A stretch of DNA of 35,270 bases from JAWVYT01 sp046483065 (GTDB taxonomy: Bacteria; Gemmatimonadota; Gemmatimonadetes; Longimicrobiales; RSA9), in the NCBI GenBank assembly GCA_046483065.1, contig JAWODW010000081.1, forward strand, positions 1 through 35,270. The letters run 5' to 3'. Both the position numbers and the translations under genes were made by a program. This document shows positions 7,358 to 14,281 of the stretch, one piece after another. Within the stretch, counting starts at the first letter, position 1, and each line of letters starts with the position of its first letter. A model generated the notes under the pieces. That model saw only the letters and a program-made list of their open reading frames with translations. It was not told where the DNA came from and did no database searches.

Positions 7358-7962
7358 CGGGCACCCCCGGGTGACCCGCCGCCGGGCGAGTCTCCGTCGC
7401 CGAACGGCGCGATGACGGCGTGGAGCGCCAGCACCCGCCGGGTGGCCTCGGTGAGCGCCCGGGCGGTGAGGGTGGCGCCGGTGAGGTTGCGGATCCCGCG
7501 GCGGGTCGAGAGCTCGTCGTCGAGCTTCCGGCCCTCGAGCTGCTCGATCCACCCCTCGGGCGCCTGGTACTCCGGCGGCTCGGTGAACTTCAGCACGTCC
7601 ACGCGCCGGACTCTGGCACCGGCGGCGTCGGGGCCCACCACCACCATGGCCACCTCGTTCTTGGTCCGGACCCGGTGGGCGTCGAAGTAGGCGGCGCCCA
7701 TGGGCTCCCCGTCCCGGAGACCCACGTAGTACGAGACGACGCCGGTCTCGATCTCGACGCCTTCACCCGCCAGCGTCCGGGCCCGCTCCAGCTCCGCGTC
7801 GGACAGGTACGCCGTGCGGCGCTCCACGGCCACGGGGGCGGGGAACGCCAGCTCGAGCGCCTCCTCCTGCGTCAGGAGCGTCTGGGCGGGTGCGGGCGCA
7901 GCGATCGCGGCTACGGCCGCGACGCCCGCTGCCACGACGCCCGCTGCAGCCGGTCGTCGCAT
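7354..7962 (-). CDS. Secreted FMN-binding-domain protein (RnfG/NqrC-like), probable ApbE substrate
   Basis: The 202-residue protein has an Ala-rich signal peptide ending near APAPAQ (27). A mature FMN-binding-type domain follows, ending in NLTGATLTARALTEATRR. TGAT (161-164) corresponds to the [ST]GA[TS] site where ApbE attaches FMN through a phosphoester to the last Thr (T164). The Asp usually found three residues before the motif is Arg158 here. Similar domains occur in NqrC, RnfG and the extracellular electron-transfer protein PplA. The ATG at 7962 shares one base with the upstream stop (TGATG), and the stop overlaps the next start. It is sandwiched between a flavin transferase and a membrane protein, which fits a periplasmic electron carrier. 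Confidence 0.78.
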   Translation of the reverse strand: MRRPAAAGVVAAGVAAVAAIAAPAPAQTLLTQEEALELAFPAPVAVERRTAYLSDAELERARTLAGEGVEIETGVVSYYVGLRDGEPMGAAYFDAHRVRTKNEVAMVVVGPDAAGARVRRVDVLKFTEPPEYQAPEGWIEQLEGRKLDDELSTRRGIRNLTGATLTARALTEATRRVLALHAVIAPFGDGDSPGGGSPGGAR

Positions 7963-10229
7963 CAGAAGAGGTAGGAGAGGACCATGGCGAACTGATTCCG
8001 GCCCGTTTCCGCCTGGTTCGAGTGGAGCTGATAGTCGGCCTTCACGGCCACCTGCGGCACCGGCTTCCAGGAGGCACCCAGGAGTAGGGCAGTGCTCTCG
8101 TTGGCCGGATCGGCGGTGACGCCCACGGGCACCTCCACCTGCGTGTTCAGCCACTCGTAGCGGAGGTAAGGGAAGAGCTCGTGCTCGCTGCCCACGAGCC
8201 GGAGCACGTCGTAGCCGGCGTGGGCGTACCCGCCGCCCAGCCGCTCCGCCACGCCGCCGGCGCCCGCGGCGTTCAGCTGCGCGGCCTCGTCGACGCTGGC
8301 ACCCGCCACCAGCGCCCGCAGGTCGAGCCCCCGGGACTGATAGCTGGCGTGGCCCTCCCAGATCAGCGTGTTGGCCTGGACGGTCTCGCCGCCGGGCTCC
8401 ACCACACCCTGGCCGGAGCCGCCGTAGTAGACGCTGCCGCCCACCAGCAGACCCAGCACGCCGGTGTAGTCGGCGCGGAACACGCCGGCCACGTCCTCGG
8501 CCAGCGCCTTCGAGCCCTTCTGTCGGCCGCCCCGGAGGCCGGCCGCACCGAAGTTCACGCCCTCGAGGCCGTTCATGGCGTACGCCCGGTAGCTGATGGG
8601 ACCCACGTCACCGAACACGCCCAGGCCGTTCTCCCGCCACGTGGTGGGGATGATCCGCTGCTCCACCATCGGGCGTGTGCTGCCCAGGAAGACCGGCGGC
8701 TCGTGCAGCTCGTTCACCAGCCCCATGGGCGACAGGAGGAGCCCGCCCCGGAGCCCCAGCGCGTCGCTCAGACGGTAGTCCAGGTACGCGAACTCCAGGA
8801 ACGCCTCGTTGGCGTGCTCGATCTCGATCTCCGTGTTCACCAGCAGGCGGTCGTTGAACTTGTAGCCCACGTAGATGATGGCCCGGAGCGCGTCGTACAC
8901 GTTCGGGGTGGGAGCCGACGTGCCGTCCTCCAGCTCGTCGGCGATGTGCCGGTACAGGATCTCCCCGTACCCGCCGATGGAGACGCCCTGGTCCACCTTG
9001 TAGATCTTCGACGCCGCCGGGCCGAAGCCCAGGATGCCCGTATCCGCCTGCGCCACCACATCGCCGCCGAGGCGCATCCGCTCCAGCTCGCGGGTGATGG
9101 CCTCCACCTGCCGCTTCAGCCGCTCGATCTCCGACGTGTCCTGGGCAGGCGACGACGGGGCCTCCGATGACGGCCCGATGCCCACCCTCACGGCCCTGTC
9201 ACGGCTCGCGACGGGGGCGCCCGGCTCCAGCCACCGCTCCATGGCGGCGTTCCACCGGATCGTGGGCTCACCCGCGGCCCGGGCGTCCTGCACCAGCACG
9301 CCGTACGGCCGAGCCTGCGCCCACTCCAGCGCCGCGTCGGGGCCCATGACGTAGAGTGCCGTGGAGAGGATGTCCGCAACCATGGCGTCCTCCGCCACCA
9401 CGGTCACGCTCCCCCACGCCTCCACGGCCCGGCCCGTCCGGGGGTCCAGCACATGGCCGCCCCGCTCCGACAGGGAGGTGCTGGCCGCGGAGACATCCGC
9501 CAGGGACAACGTGGCCTCGCCCCGGTCCCGTACCCGGGGGTGGGCCACATCGACCCTGAACGGATCCATCCCCACTACCACCACCTGTCCACCGAAGTTC
9601 AGCGTTCCGGTGCCGCCCGCCGCACCGATGGCAGCGGCCGCCTCCCGCAGGCCGAGACCCTTCCCGAACGCGCCCGCGTCGACCCACACGTCGGCCACCG
9701 TGCGGGTTACGGCCGAACGACGGGGCTCGATCACGAGACGCTGCCACCCCGACGACCTCCGGGCCGCCGCCAGCTCCACGGCTCCCGGCACGCGGCCCTC
9801 GCCGCGGATGTCCCACGCCTCGATCAGCGCGCCGATGGCCGGGTCGAACGCACCGCCCGTGGCCGCCACCCAGCCATCCAGCTCCTCCAGGATCGAAAGC
9901 AGGGCGGGGGAGACGGCGTGACGCTCCGCTGTCGGCGCCCGGTTCAGCGCCGAAAGCTCCGTGTCTTCACGCCACGTGCTCAACCGGGCTTCCACGCTCC
10001 GGACCGCCGCCAGTGCAGCTTCCGCCGTCGCGGCCGCGTCCGGCGCGTGGATCCGCAGGCCGAGCCGCGTGCCCATCACGTAGGCCTCGCGCTCCACCAC
10101 AGACAACCGGTCCCCGGACTCCGGAGCGGTCCCGAGATCCGCCAGCACGGTCTGTGCACCCCCGGGGACGGAGAGGAGCAGGAACAGGAACGAGAAGATC
10201 GCGGCGAACCGCGTGTTCGATACCGTCAT
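7962..10229 (-). CDS. Secreted ApbE-type FAD:protein FMN transferase fused to a C-terminal outer-membrane-type beta-barrel
   Basis: The 755-residue protein has a signal peptide (1 to about 26, ...VPGGAQ) and an ApbE domain (about 43-335). A short coiled coil (about 366-387, EIERLKRQVEAITRELERMRL) follows, then a barrel-like domain (about 400-755) of alternating strands ending in AMVLSYLF, with the terminal Phe typical of BAM substrates. ApbE motifs look intact: MGT (52-54), GGAFDP (125-130), DAGAFGKG (184-191), NFGG (211-214), H259 in GGHVLDP, and VADILSTALYVMG with D286 and T290 as expected metal ligands. ApbE transfers FMN from FAD to Thr/Ser of FMN-binding proteins, such as the one encoded next. 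The coiled coil plus barrel resembles phosphate-selective-porin-type (OprP/OprO-like) proteins. A fusion of the two is unusual. A Fur-like box sits over its putative start of transcription. Confidence 0.85.
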   Translation of the reverse strand: MTVSNTRFAAIFSFLFLLLSVPGGAQTVLADLGTAPESGDRLSVVEREAYVMGTRLGLRIHAPDAAATAEAALAAVRSVEARLSTWREDTELSALNRAPTAERHAVSPALLSILEELDGWVAATGGAFDPAIGALIEAWDIRGEGRVPGAVELAAARRSSGWQRLVIEPRRSAVTRTVADVWVDAGAFGKGLGLREAAAAIGAAGGTGTLNFGGQVVVVGMDPFRVDVAHPRVRDRGEATLSLADVSAASTSLSERGGHVLDPRTGRAVEAWGSVTVVAEDAMVADILSTALYVMGPDAALEWAQARPYGVLVQDARAAGEPTIRWNAAMERWLEPGAPVASRDRAVRVGIGPSSEAPSSPAQDTSEIERLKRQVEAITRELERMRLGGDVVAQADTGILGFGPAASKIYKVDQGVSIGGYGEILYRHIADELEDGTSAPTPNVYDALRAIIYVGYKFNDRLLVNTEIEIEHANEAFLEFAYLDYRLSDALGLRGGLLLSPMGLVNELHEPPVFLGSTRPMVEQRIIPTTWRENGLGVFGDVGPISYRAYAMNGLEGVNFGAAGLRGGRQKGSKALAEDVAGVFRADYTGVLGLLVGGSVYYGGSGQGVVEPGGETVQANTLIWEGHASYQSRGLDLRALVAGASVDEAAQLNAAGAGGVAERLGGGYAHAGYDVLRLVGSEHELFPYLRYEWLNTQVEVPVGVTADPANESTALLLGASWKPVPQVAVKADYQLHSNQAETGRNQFAMVLSYLF

Positions 10230-10250
10230 GACACTTCAGGTGCGGGTTGT

Positions 10251-10273
10251 TTGAGATTGAGATTCGTTCTCAA
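10251..10273. promoter_or_regulatory. Fur-box-like operator
   Basis: The core (10253..10271) reads GAGATT-GAGATT-C-GTTCTC, matching the hexamer layout of the classical Fur box GATAAT-GATAAT-C-ATTATC. Outer flanks TTGAGA and TCTCAA extend the symmetry to 10251..10273. It lies 22-44 bp before the ApbE-barrel ATG, directly downstream of a -10 candidate, where a repressor would block transcription. The other divergent gene starts at 10414 and could also be affected. Confidence 0.7.
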
Positions 10274-10281
10274 CTCGACCC

Positions 10282-10311
10282 AAGGTACCTCGACCTCGCA
10301 GGGAGCGTCAA
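10282..10311 (-). promoter_or_regulatory. Putative promoter of the ApbE-barrel cluster
   Basis: On the minus strand TTGACG (10311..10306), 18 bp, TACCTT (10287..10282). The expected start of transcription (about 10275) abuts the Fur-like box. Confidence 0.55.
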
Positions 10312-10413
10312 GTCGGGTTTATACTTACGTTGGTGTAGGGAAACCTGCGGTACGGTGAAGTCGTAGAGAGGGATCGGGGGAGGGGAAAGCAGGTGCCCGG
10401 AAGGAGTGAGGCG

Positions 10414-10857
10414 ATGGAAAACGTGACACGGAAGCGGATCATCCGGAAGTTGGCGGAGCTGCCGGAGGCTCAGCTCTACCAGGTCCTGGACTACATCGAG
10501 TTCCTGGAGCTGAAGTACGCCCGGGAGTCGGGACGGAAGCCGGACCCGTTCCAGCAGTTCGCGGAGCGGTTGGAGGACCAGATGCGGGTCCGGTCGCTGG
10601 CGCCGAAGGCCATGAAGGGTACGATGAAGGTCATGAGCACAGCCGGAAAGGTCCTGGACGGGGTACGGGAGCTGGGCCGGGACCTGGTGACGCCGACGGA
10701 CCGGACCGGGGCATCGACGAAGGAGGCGGGCGAGCGGGCGGGCGGCGCGCGATCGGAAGCCACCGAGGGTGTCACGGGGTCCGGGGGCGGGAACGGTTCG
10801 TCGCCTGAGGCAACGTCGTCGTCTGAAGAGGGCTCGAGCGAGGGGCGGAGGAAATGA
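10414..10857 (+). CDS. Small DUF2281-like protein with disordered C-terminal tail
   Basis: The 147-residue product starts at ATG 10414, seven bases after a strong AAGGAG; a GTG at 10393 is the alternative. Residues 1-40 (RKRIIRKLAELPEAQLYQVLDYIEFLE) form the helical motif found in DUF2281 and related small proteins, where LPE-x(4)-VLDYIEFL is characteristic. The second half is rich in Gly, Ser, Glu and Thr and probably disordered. Its stop overlaps the next ATG (ATGA), so it is coupled to the DUF1232 protein. Function is unknown. DUF2281 proteins are sometimes found in toxin-antitoxin pairs, but no toxin-like partner is seen here. Confidence 0.65.
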   Translation: MENVTRKRIIRKLAELPEAQLYQVLDYIEFLELKYARESGRKPDPFQQFAERLEDQMRVRSLAPKAMKGTMKVMSTAGKVLDGVRELGRDLVTPTDRTGASTKEAGERAGGARSEATEGVTGSGGGNGSSPEATSSSEEGSSEGRRK

Positions 10858-11252
10858 AGCTGTTCCGGCGAGGCAGGAAGGAGTCCCGTGCGGTGGCGGC
10901 GCGCCTGATCCCGGTGCTGCCGCGGTTCCTGGGGCTGCTGTTCCGGCTCATGGGCGACCGGCGGGTCCGGTTGCTGGACAAGGGTCTGGTCCTCGGCGTG
11001 CTGGCGTACATCGTCATGCCGTTGGACCTGATCCCGGATATCCTGGGCGTTCTGGGCTGGACGGACGACCTGTTCCTGCTGGGGCTGGCGCTGCGTCACC
11101 TGGTGCTGGCCACGGACGGGTCGGTGGTGCGCTCGAACTGGCGTGGCGGTGAGGATTCGCTGGAGCGTTTGGAGAGCGGGCTCGAGGAGTTGGGGACGCT
11201 TCTTCCGGGCCCGATCCACGGTCTTCTGGAGCGGTATGTAGAGCGCTGGTAG
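10854..11252 (+). CDS. DUF1232 (YkvA-like) membrane-associated protein
   Basis: The 132-residue protein has the hallmark DUF1232 sequence LAYIVMPLDLIPDILGVLGWTDD at about 49-72, preceded by a basic N-terminus and a hydrophobic segment (about 17-35). DUF1232 proteins are small, widespread, probably membrane-associated proteins without a settled function. GGCGGAGG precedes the ATG, which overlaps the upstream stop. It forms a two-gene unit with the DUF2281-like gene and ends just before the guaB promoter. Confidence 0.8.
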   Translation: MKLFRRGRKESRAVAARLIPVLPRFLGLLFRLMGDRRVRLLDKGLVLGVLAYIVMPLDLIPDILGVLGWTDDLFLLGLALRHLVLATDGSVVRSNWRGGEDSLERLESGLEELGTLLPGPIHGLLERYVERW

Positions 11253-11271
11253 GGTCGGCGGCGAGGTTGGC

Positions 11272-11301
11272 TTGACACCTTCGCGGCGGGCGCGATAGGT
11301 T
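11272..11301 (+). promoter_or_regulatory. Putative guaB promoter
   Basis: TTGACA (11272..11277), 18 bp, TAGGTT (11296..11301): a perfect -35 with a TAnnTT -10. The predicted start of transcription (about 11307-11308) leaves a leader of about 95 nt. Confidence 0.6.
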
Positions 11302-11306
11302 CCGCC

Positions 11307-11405
11307 ATGGAACGAGGGACGAACAGGCGAGAGGAACGAAATACACCCGCGGAGCCGCGAGCAGGCGGCGCGCGGGTGTCGTGCATCCGGGGGGTACGTA
11401 GATGA
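11307..11405 (+). CDS. Possible 32-codon leader ORF upstream of guaB
   Basis: ATG at 11307 opens a 32-codon frame (MERGTNRREERN...) whose TGA (11403..11405) overlaps the guaB ATG as ATGA. It is rich in Arg, Glu and Gly and has no Shine-Dalgarno. The start coincides with the predicted transcription start, so it would be read leaderless if at all. It could couple translation to guaB or be chance; no homologue is recognised. Confidence 0.25.
   Translation: MERGTNRREERNTPAEPRAGGARVSCIRGVRR
11343..11379 (+). promoter_or_regulatory. Long hairpin in the guaB leader
   Basis: ACACCCGCG (11343..11351) pairs with CGCGGGTGT (11371..11379), and inside it GCCGC (11354..11358) pairs with GCGGC (11365..11369) around a six-base loop. 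It ends 22 bp before the guaB start and has no U-run after it. It may be an mRNA-stability or attenuation element. Confidence 0.5.
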
Positions 11406-12871
11406 CGGAAGCAGGGCGGGAGCGGATCCTGGGCGAGGCGCTGACATTCGACGATGTGCTGCTTCTTCCGCGGCACTCGACGGTGCATCCGAAGGACACA
11501 TCGGTCACGACGCAGCTGACGCGGGGCGTCGAGCTTCGGATCCCGCTGGTCTCGGCGGCCATGGATACGGTGACGGAGAGCCGGATGGCCATCGCCATGG
11601 CGCGGGAGGGCGGGATCGGGGTGATCCACAAGAACATGCCCATCGACCGGCAGGCGGCGGAGGTGGACCGGGTGAAACGGTCGGAGAGCGGGATGATCCT
11701 GAATCCGATCACACTGACGGCGGACGCGAAGCTCCGTGACGCGAACCAGCTCATGGCCCAGTTCTCCATCAGCGGGGTGCCGATCATCGACGAGGACAAC
11801 CACCTGGTGGGGATCATCACGAACCGGGACCTCCAGTTCGAGACGGAGATGGACAAGCCGATCAGCGAGCTGATGACGCACGACGGGCTGGTGACGGCGC
11901 CGGTGGGCACGTCGCTGAAGGAGGCCGAGCGGATCCTGCACGAGCACCGGATCGAGAAGCTGCCCGTGGTCGATGACGAGGGCACGCTCCGGGGGCTGAT
12001 CACGGTGAAGGACATTTTCAAGCGGAGGAACTTCCCGAACGCGTGCAAGGACGAGCACGGGCGGCTGCGGGTGGCGGCGGCCGTCGGGACATCCCGCTCG
12101 GACATGGACCGGGCGCAAGCGCTCGTCGACGGCGGCGTGGACCTGCTGGTCATCGATACGGCCCACGGCCACTCCCAGGGCGTGCTCGACGCGCTGGAGC
12201 GGATCCGTGGGCAGTTCCCGGACGCCCAGATCATGGCGGGGAACGTGGCGTCGGCCGAGGGCGCGCAAGCGCTGGTGGAGCGTGGCGCCGACGCGGTGAA
12301 GGTGGGCGTGGGCCCGGGGAGCATCTGCACCACCCGGGTGGTGACCGGGGTCGGGGTACCGCAGCTGACGGCGATCATGGAGTCGGTGGCGGGGGTCGAT
12401 GGCGCCGTGCCGGTGGTGGCCGACGGTGGGATCCGGTACTCGGGCGACATCGTGAAAGCGATCTCGGCGGGGGCCAGCGCGGTGATGATGGGCTCGCTGC
12501 TAGCGGGCACGGAGGAGAGCCCCGGCGAGAGCTTCCTCCTTGAAGGTCGGCGCTACAAGACGGTCCGGGGGATGGGAAGCCTCTCGGCCATGGAGGAGGG
12601 CTCGGCGGACCGCTACTTCCAGGAGGAGCGGGAGGCGCGGAAGTTCGTGCCGGAGGGGATCGAGGCGCGGGTGCCGTACAAGGGCCCCATGTCCGACGTC
12701 ATCTACCAGCTCGTGGGCGGCCTGCGGAGCGGGATGGGCTACTGCGGCGTCGGGGACATCCCCGGCCTGCGGACGGAGGCGCGGTTCGTGACGATCACCG
12801 GTGGCGGCCTGCGGGAGAGCCACCCCCACGACGTGAAGATCACGCGCGAGGCGCCCAACTACCATCTGTAG
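11402..12871 (+). CDS. guaB: Inosine-5'-monophosphate dehydrogenase
   Basis: The 489-residue protein is standard bacterial IMPDH length. It oxidises IMP to XMP with NAD+, the rate-limiting step to guanine nucleotides. An N-terminal barrel half (TFDDVLLLPRHS) is followed by a CBS-pair insert (about 96-205) and the second barrel half with the active-site loop GPGSICTTRVVTG (catalytic C309). The phosphate site is VADGGIRYSGDI, and the mobile flap carries the RYFQEE-x(6)-FVPEGIEARVPYKG region including the Arg-Tyr pair. The ATG is preceded by GGGGGG about 9 bases upstream. It is monocistronic as far as I can see, with its own promoter and structured leader. Confidence 0.97.
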   Translation: MTEAGRERILGEALTFDDVLLLPRHSTVHPKDTSVTTQLTRGVELRIPLVSAAMDTVTESRMAIAMAREGGIGVIHKNMPIDRQAAEVDRVKRSESGMILNPITLTADAKLRDANQLMAQFSISGVPIIDEDNHLVGIITNRDLQFETEMDKPISELMTHDGLVTAPVGTSLKEAERILHEHRIEKLPVVDDEGTLRGLITVKDIFKRRNFPNACKDEHGRLRVAAAVGTSRSDMDRAQALVDGGVDLLVIDTAHGHSQGVLDALERIRGQFPDAQIMAGNVASAEGAQALVERGADAVKVGVGPGSICTTRVVTGVGVPQLTAIMESVAGVDGAVPVVADGGIRYSGDIVKAISAGASAVMMGSLLAGTEESPGESFLLEGRRYKTVRGMGSLSAMEEGSADRYFQEEREARKFVPEGIEARVPYKGPMSDVIYQLVGGLRSGMGYCGVGDIPGLRTEARFVTITGGGLRESHPHDVKITREAPNYHL

Positions 12872-12965
12872 CAGGTCGGCGATCCGGTAGCCGGGGGGGT
12901 GAACGGGGCACGCCTCTTGCTCGTCTGGAGGGGTGCTCATCCACTTTCACCCTGGCATACCGGAT

Positions 12966-14090
12966 ATGATCTCACGCGACCAGATTCAGCAGCTTATCGA
13001 CCGCCCCGACTCCGAGGACGGCGTCCTGACGGTCTACCTGGATATGTCCGTAAACGAGAACCAGAAGCGGACGTATCAGGTGTTCCTGAACCAGGAGAAG
13101 GCCGAGTTCCCGGAGCTGGACAGCGATCGCCCGGGCCACCATCGCGAGCCGCTGGGCGCGGCGTTCGAGCGGGTGGAGAACTGGCTGAGCTCCGAGTTCG
13201 ATGAATCGAAGAAGGGCGTGGCCCTCTTCACCGAGATCGGTGGCGACTGGTTCGAGGCGTACCAGCTCTCGGTGCCCGTCGAGAACCGGCTCACCATCTA
13301 CGAGCGCCCGATCGTGGGCCCGCTGGTGGAGATCCTGGAGCGGTACCATCACCACGGCGTGGTCCTGGTGGACCGGGAGCACCTGCGCCTCATGAGCCTC
13401 TTCCTCGACCAGACGCTGAACGAGCGGGAGGTGGAGACGGAGCCGTATCCGACGCCCCACGACGTTCGCCGGGGCGGCTTCAGCGCCAAGGACTTCCAGG
13501 ACCGGAAGGCCGAGGAGACCCGGAACTTCTTCAAGGAGTTCGCCGATGAGGTGTCCGCGTTCGTCCGTCGCCACAACCCCGACGACCTGATCCTCCTGGG
13601 CACCACCGAGAACGTCAAGAAGTTCCGGGAGTTCCTGCCGGAGTCGGTGAAGGCGCTGATCGCCCACACCGACCGGATGGATATCGAGGCCACGGCGCCG
13701 GAGGTCCGCGAGCGGCTGGCGCCCGTCTTCGAGGCCCATCTGGACGAGGAGGAGGCCCGGGTGGTGCAGCTGCTGCGGGATCGCGTCCAGGAGGCCCACA
13801 AGGCGGTGGCGGGGCTGGACGACACTCTGCAGGAGCTGCAGGAAGGCAAGCTGGAATCGCTGGTGATCGCCCGGGGGACCGACAGCCGGGGTGGCCGGTG
13901 CGACAGCTGTGGCTTCTTCCTGGCCAGACAGACCGGGAGCTGCCCGTACTGCGGCGGTAGCGTGCGGGAGGCGGTGAACCTCGGCGAGGCCATGGTCCGG
14001 ATGGCCGTAGATCAGGGGATCGAGGTCGACTTCGTGCCGGCATCGACCATCGGCGAGCTGGGCGGCGTGGGCGGCCTGCTCCGCTTCTGA
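12966..14090 (+). CDS. Bacterial eRF1-like (baeRF) protein with C-terminal zinc ribbon, GGQ replaced by GGF
   Basis: The 374-residue protein has an N-terminal domain with a VLTVYLDM strand, and a central eRF1 domain-2-like region. There, RRGGFSAKDFQDRKAEETRNFF (GGF at 170-172) aligns in character with the RGGQSALRFARLR segment of archaeal/eukaryotic aRF1/eRF1. An eRF1 domain-3/L7Ae-like part (DDLILLGTTENVKKF) and a zinc ribbon with C312, C315, C326 and C329 follow. The catalytic glutamine of GGQ is Phe, so peptidyl-tRNA hydrolysis as in eRF1 is not expected unless another residue serves. The family is proposed to act in ribosome rescue or stress. The start is uncertain: 12966 has no Shine-Dalgarno, and a GTG at 12933 has GGAGG only two bases away. 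Confidence 0.72.
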   Translation: MISRDQIQQLIDRPDSEDGVLTVYLDMSVNENQKRTYQVFLNQEKAEFPELDSDRPGHHREPLGAAFERVENWLSSEFDESKKGVALFTEIGGDWFEAYQLSVPVENRLTIYERPIVGPLVEILERYHHHGVVLVDREHLRLMSLFLDQTLNEREVETEPYPTPHDVRRGGFSAKDFQDRKAEETRNFFKEFADEVSAFVRRHNPDDLILLGTTENVKKFREFLPESVKALIAHTDRMDIEATAPEVRERLAPVFEAHLDEEEARVVQLLRDRVQEAHKAVAGLDDTLQELQEGKLESLVIARGTDSRGGRCDSCGFFLARQTGSCPYCGGSVREAVNLGEAMVRMAVDQGIEVDFVPASTIGELGGVGGLLRF

Positions 14091-14103
14091 GCGGAACGCA
14101 AAG

Positions 14104-14140
14104 CGGCGGGACAGGGCCCGCCGGTCCCGAGTGGTCGGGA
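14104..14140 (+). terminator. Two tandem hairpins after the baeRF gene
   Basis: CGGCGGG (14104..14110) pairs with CCCGCCG (14117..14123) across a six-base loop. It is followed by TCCCGA (14125..14130) with TCGGGA (14135..14140) and a four-base loop. There is no U-tract, so termination may need Rho or be weak. Confidence 0.45.
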
Positions 14141-14189
14141 GTGACCGGAGGCGGCCGGCCGGCGCTGCGGCGGTCGGCGCTGCGTATTC

Positions 14190-14219
14190 TTGACCCCAGG
14201 CAGCGCGCCCGCCTATCTT
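14190..14219 (+). promoter_or_regulatory. Putative promoter of the gene at 14282
   Basis: TTGACC (14190..14195), 18 bp, TATCTT (14214..14219). A near-repeat, TATTCTTGACC then TATCTTGACC, spans the two elements. The leader would be about 55 nt. Confidence 0.55.
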
Positions 14220-14281
14220 GACCGGGCATCCTGCGGGAACCCTCTCCCTTCAGTACTTCCAACAACGAACGGGGAAGACGT

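Noticed and set aside
10414..11252. Toxin-antitoxin pair from the DUF2281-like and DUF1232 genes
   Set aside because: DUF1232 proteins are membrane-associated and not known toxins, and neither protein has nuclease or kinase motifs.
11302..11401. Purine-type riboswitch before guaB
   Set aside because: The leader is one long hairpin; the conserved three-way-junction core of purine or PRPP/ppGpp riboswitches is not recognisable.
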